Positions 5,850-7,832 of a DNA stretch of 7,832 nucleotides are shown here, piece by piece (position 1 is the first letter of the stretch; the number at the start of each line of letters is the position of its first letter). Where the stretch lies: contig CABQIF010000102.1 of NCBI GenBank assembly GCA_902464115.1, forward strand, positions 1 through 7,832. Reading direction: 5' to 3'. This stretch comes from an uncultured Ruminococcus sp. Its GTDB lineage: Bacteria; Bacillota; Clostridia; Oscillospirales; Ruminococcaceae. The notes beneath the pieces were generated by a model, which saw only the letters and a list, made by a program, of their open reading frames with translations, did no database searches and had not been told where the DNA came from. The position numbers and the translations under genes are program-made.

Positions 5850-6079
5850 TCTCATCTCGCTGCAGGCGAACTGCGGTCGCCATTCTAGAAACATAAAAAA
5901 TTCTTGCGAACTGTAATCTGAGAAAGATTCATGGGCAATTCGGACAACGCAACCACGGCGAACAGCGAACACAGGTAGACAGCGAAGCGATTCTGCCGAA
6001 CCGTCCGCAGTGGGTTTTCCTAAGAATCATTAGAATCATTTTGCCCGAATTTTCGCAAGGATTTGACAGCATACAAACA
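5850..6079 (+). other. Non-coding, dyad-rich region after proS (long 3' UTR or possible small RNA)
   Basis: No ORF with a ribosome binding site was found between the proS stop and the terminator. Nested complementary arms are visible: GGGCAA (5933-5938) with TTGCCC (6041-6046), CGGAC (5941-5945) with GTCCG (6003-6007), and CGGC (5956-5959) with GCCG (5995-5998). These would fold a roughly 114-nt multi-tier structure. Two local hairpins precede it: GGCGA/TCGCC (5865-5881) and AATCT/AGATT (5915-5929). I recognise no known RNA family and no convincing promoter within it. It may simply be the 3' UTR of proS. Confidence 0.4.
6023..6040 (+). repeat. Tandem 9-bp direct repeat
   Basis: AGAATCATT occurs twice back to back (6023-6031 and 6032-6040) in the non-coding stretch after proS, just before the 3' arm of the outer dyad. 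It is short and may be a replication-slippage product. Confidence 0.6.
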
Positions 6080-6121
6080 AAACACCGTATGGAATCATAA
6101 ATCCATACGGTGTTTCTGTTT
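6080..6121. terminator. Strong bidirectional terminator between proS and the convergent membrane-protein operon
   Basis: AAACACCGTATGGA (6080-6093) and TCCATACGGTGTTT (6102-6115) form a perfect 14-bp stem with an 8-nt loop. On the plus strand it is followed by CTGTTTTTCTT. On the minus strand TTTTGTTTGT follows from the end of the stem. It can therefore end both the proS transcript and the convergent gene whose stop lies at 6125. Confidence 0.9.
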
Positions 6122-6124
6122 TTC

Positions 6125-7015
6125 TTAGTCTTCTCTCAGTTCGCCGGAGTCGTCTAAATTTTTTACCTGATCTTCTTCTGCGTGGGATTCTGACGGAAGG
6201 TGGATCGGGCGATTATACGGATATGCACCGCCACGGTGCTGCATCGGTGGAATCGGAGCGATTTCTGGAGCAGTTGCTTGCGGTTCAGGCTGTCCGTAAA
6301 ATTTCGGAGCAGGCTGCTGCTGTGAGAACGGTTCTTCCGGCATTGGCTGCGGAATGGGTGCTTCTTCCAAGGGTTCTGCATCTGGTGCTATCTCTGCATC
6401 TTTTTCCGCTTCTATATCTTCTACAGGTTCTTGCGGTGGGAGATACCGCAGCGAAAGCGTCATGCAAATCATGCCAGCATAGAAAACCGCCTCATTCATC
6501 AGAAAATGCATCCAACGGGTTTGCTTAACAGCATCGGTCAAATAGCCCTCCAGCTGCAATTCCAACAGGGCATCTTGCAATTGCAACCAAGCCATTGCAA
6601 ATGGAATCAGGATAGCAATGATTTCCAGCCCTTTCAGCATCCAGATACACCACGGTTTCCAGCGAATCATCAGTAATAAAATCAGCGGCACTAACATCAG
6701 AATCTGATAGAATGGAATCTGGGTCATCAGTCCAGAACTGCCACTGGCTTGTAAGTCTGACCATCCCTCAATGACACCGCCGTATACATAGCAAACTGCC
6801 GGAATGATACACATCCACGGGAAAAATCGCATGCCGACCAATCCAACGAGTACCATGAAGCAGCCAGCAGCAAGATACAGCCAGTATTCCAACGTCATAT
6901 CATAGAGTGGGTCACGAAACCGCTGTACCATGCCAATGCAGAGCAGTGCCCCAAACAGTGCCATCAGCAGTGGAAACAGGGAACGGCGAGAAACAGAAAC
7001 GTGCAAGCGTTCCAT
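6125..7015 (-). CDS. Uncharacterised six-helix membrane protein with a Pro/Glu-rich cytoplasmic tail
   Basis: I do not recognise this 296-residue protein. Six hydrophobic segments are visible at about 13-30, 45-61, 65-82, 102-117, 124-144 and 172-189. Positive residues at R10/R11, R63, R118/K120 and R190 put both ends in the cytoplasm. From about 193 the chain is a low-complexity tail rich in Pro, Glu, Ala and Gln, for example PIPQPMPEEPFSQQQPAP (220-237), and is probably disordered. No catalytic motif is visible. AAGGAGG (7032-7026), 10 nt upstream, supports the ATG at 7015. The gene starts 19 bp after the stop of the gene at 7691-7035, so the two form an operon, and the shared terminator at 6080-6121 follows. 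A scaffold or small-solute membrane role is possible, but nothing in the sequence decides it. Confidence 0.75.
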   Translation of the reverse strand: MERLHVSVSRRSLFPLLMALFGALLCIGMVQRFRDPLYDMTLEYWLYLAAGCFMVLVGLVGMRFFPWMCIIPAVCYVYGGVIEGWSDLQASGSSGLMTQIPFYQILMLVPLILLLMIRWKPWCIWMLKGLEIIAILIPFAMAWLQLQDALLELQLEGYLTDAVKQTRWMHFLMNEAVFYAGMICMTLSLRYLPPQEPVEDIEAEKDAEIAPDAEPLEEAPIPQPMPEEPFSQQQPAPKFYGQPEPQATAPEIAPIPPMQHRGGAYPYNRPIHLPSESHAEEDQVKNLDDSGELRED

Positions 7016-7034
7016 GATGAGAAAGCCTCCTTAT

Positions 7035-7691
7035 TTATTCAGTTGCCTGCTGGGAATCCGCAGCAGTTGTATTTTCCTGTAAGATATACCATAAGCCATC
7101 CACTTGAATCAGTGTCGGGGAGATGGTTTCTGTCTGTGTACCCTTGCTGCCTGTCAGGGTACGTTCTACGCTGAGCGTTACAGCATCTTGAGCGTGTACT
7201 TGGTCTTCCCCAATCATTTCATTCATGTCATCTGTCCATTCGGTCAGGAAATCCTGTGATTGTTCAGACATGCCCTTGATGGCAAATGAAACGGTGACAT
7301 CATCGCCACACTGCTGCTTCCAAGATGCCATGGTATTGGTGATGGCTTGTTGATAGGTGGAAATGACATCTTCTTTTGTCTTGTCATAGTGTTCCATGTA
7401 ATAATCCCAGTAAGCCGATGGTGCCATAAGACGATAGAGGGTGTCCGGCTGATTCTGGATGAATGCGGTGTAATATTCCGACAGTACAGACCGATAAGTT
7501 TCGGGTGCTTGGTCAGAATTTTCTGTGTCCGTGCTTGCAGGTGCAGCAGTGGTAGTAGTCACTGCCACATTAGAAGTAGATGATTCTTCTTTGTGTAGGG
7601 CATCTGGAAGAACAGCTGCACAGATACCGCCGGCAGCGATGACAACCGCTATAATGCCGCCGATGAGCAGTCCTTTTTTTTGTATTGCCAT
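7035..7691 (-). CDS. Uncharacterised membrane-anchored extracytoplasmic protein
   Basis: The 218-residue product has a short positively charged N-terminus (KK at 5-6) and one hydrophobic helix at about 8-28, best read as an uncleaved anchor or signal peptide. There is no lipobox; the one cysteine near the helix end (C24) lacks an LxxC context. A Ser/Thr/Ala-rich linker follows (37-62), then a folded domain from about 64 to 206. The domain has aromatic-rich helices (for example YWDYYMEHYD, 94-103) and ends in the strand QVDGLWYIL (196-204). That ending resembles NTF2-like or DUF4878-type domains, but this is only a shape resemblance. AAGGA 9 nt upstream of the ATG at 7691 supports the start. 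No clear promoter was found in the visible upstream DNA. It is the upstream partner of the six-helix protein gene. Confidence 0.72.
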   Translation of the reverse strand: MAIQKKGLLIGGIIAVVIAAGGICAAVLPDALHKEESSTSNVAVTTTTAAPASTDTENSDQAPETYRSVLSEYYTAFIQNQPDTLYRLMAPSAYWDYYMEHYDKTKEDVISTYQQAITNTMASWKQQCGDDVTVSFAIKGMSEQSQDFLTEWTDDMNEMIGEDQVHAQDAVTLSVERTLTGSKGTQTETISPTLIQVDGLWYILQENTTAADSQQATE

Positions 7692-7742
7692 TTGTTTGAA
7701 TCCTTCTTTCTTGTTTTTTTATATTGGCTGTAAAAAACGAGC

Positions 7743-7832
7743 CGCAGGCAACGAAAAAGTTTTTTGGTGCAGCAATTTTTCAAAAATGCTGCCGAGGTGT
7801 GGGCGAGCAGCCCACATTTGCGGAGCAAATAA
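7743..7832. other. Spacer with a row of hairpins upstream of the membrane-protein operon
   Basis: No coding signal is seen up to the window edge. Three hairpins follow each other: GCAGCA/TGCTGC (7769-7774 with 7787-7792) around an AT-rich centre; TGTGGGC/GCCCACA (7798-7804 with 7810-7816) with a 5-nt loop; and ATTTGC/GCAAAT (7816-7821 with 7825-7830) with a GGA loop. The last two share base 7816, so they cannot both reach full length. A shorter GCC-GCA-GGC dyad lies at 7741-7749. These may be a terminator or 3' end of an upstream gene, a repeat family, or the leader of the operon at 7691. Confidence 0.4.

Noticed and set aside
4752..5972. Long minus-strand open frames across proS, one extending past its stop.
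   Set aside because: These are antisense shadows of proS codon bias with no initiation signals.
6063..6088. A TTGACA (6063-6068) after proS as a -35 box for a plus-strand promoter.
   Set aside because: No -10 box lies at 16-18 bp; the expected position falls in the terminator stem.

Overview
The window reads as chromosomal DNA of a low-to-moderate GC Firmicute, most likely a Clostridia member of the Ruminococcus/Oscillospiraceae type. This rests on the short ProS form with a C-terminal cysteine domain, the rimP-nusA order, strong AGGAGG-type ribosome binding sites and sigma-A promoters with 17-bp spacers. It is an inference from gene content, not a database match. Most of the window is housekeeping DNA. 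The more unusual material lies in the leaders and spacers.

Layout. (1) Bases 1-1701, minus strand: the start of a rimP-nusA operon. It has a clear promoter and a short leader holding a strong hairpin with a poor U-tract. nusA runs off the left edge. (2) Bases 1812-2727, minus strand: a single GNAT acetyltransferase gene with its own near-consensus promoter and a leader of about 165 nt. The leader holds two tiny ORFs, and a perfect 10-bp hairpin overlaps the second one. A likely terminator follows the gene. (3) Bases 2757-4206, minus strand: lysC (aspartate kinase). Its only good Shine-Dalgarno sequence is separated from the start codon by a perfect 10-bp hairpin. (4) Bases 4334-6121, plus strand: divergent proS with its own promoter, then a non-coding, dyad-rich stretch of about 230 bp and a strong bidirectional terminator. 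(5) Bases 6125-7691, minus strand: a two-gene operon. The first gene encodes a membrane-anchored extracytoplasmic protein and the second a six-helix membrane protein with a Pro/Glu-rich tail. I recognise neither. (6) Bases 7692-7832: a non-coding spacer with a row of hairpins.

How the genes work together. RimP (30S maturation), NusA (transcription elongation and termination) and ProS (prolyl-tRNA charging) serve gene expression. LysC opens the aspartate-family amino-acid pathway. The GNAT gene looks like an accessory insert between rimP and lysC, with a control region resembling leader-peptide regulated genes. No mobile element, CRISPR array, tRNA or rRNA gene was seen. The best candidates for undescribed biology are the GNAT leader, the lysC ribosome-binding hairpin, the rimP leader hairpin and the unknown membrane gene pair.
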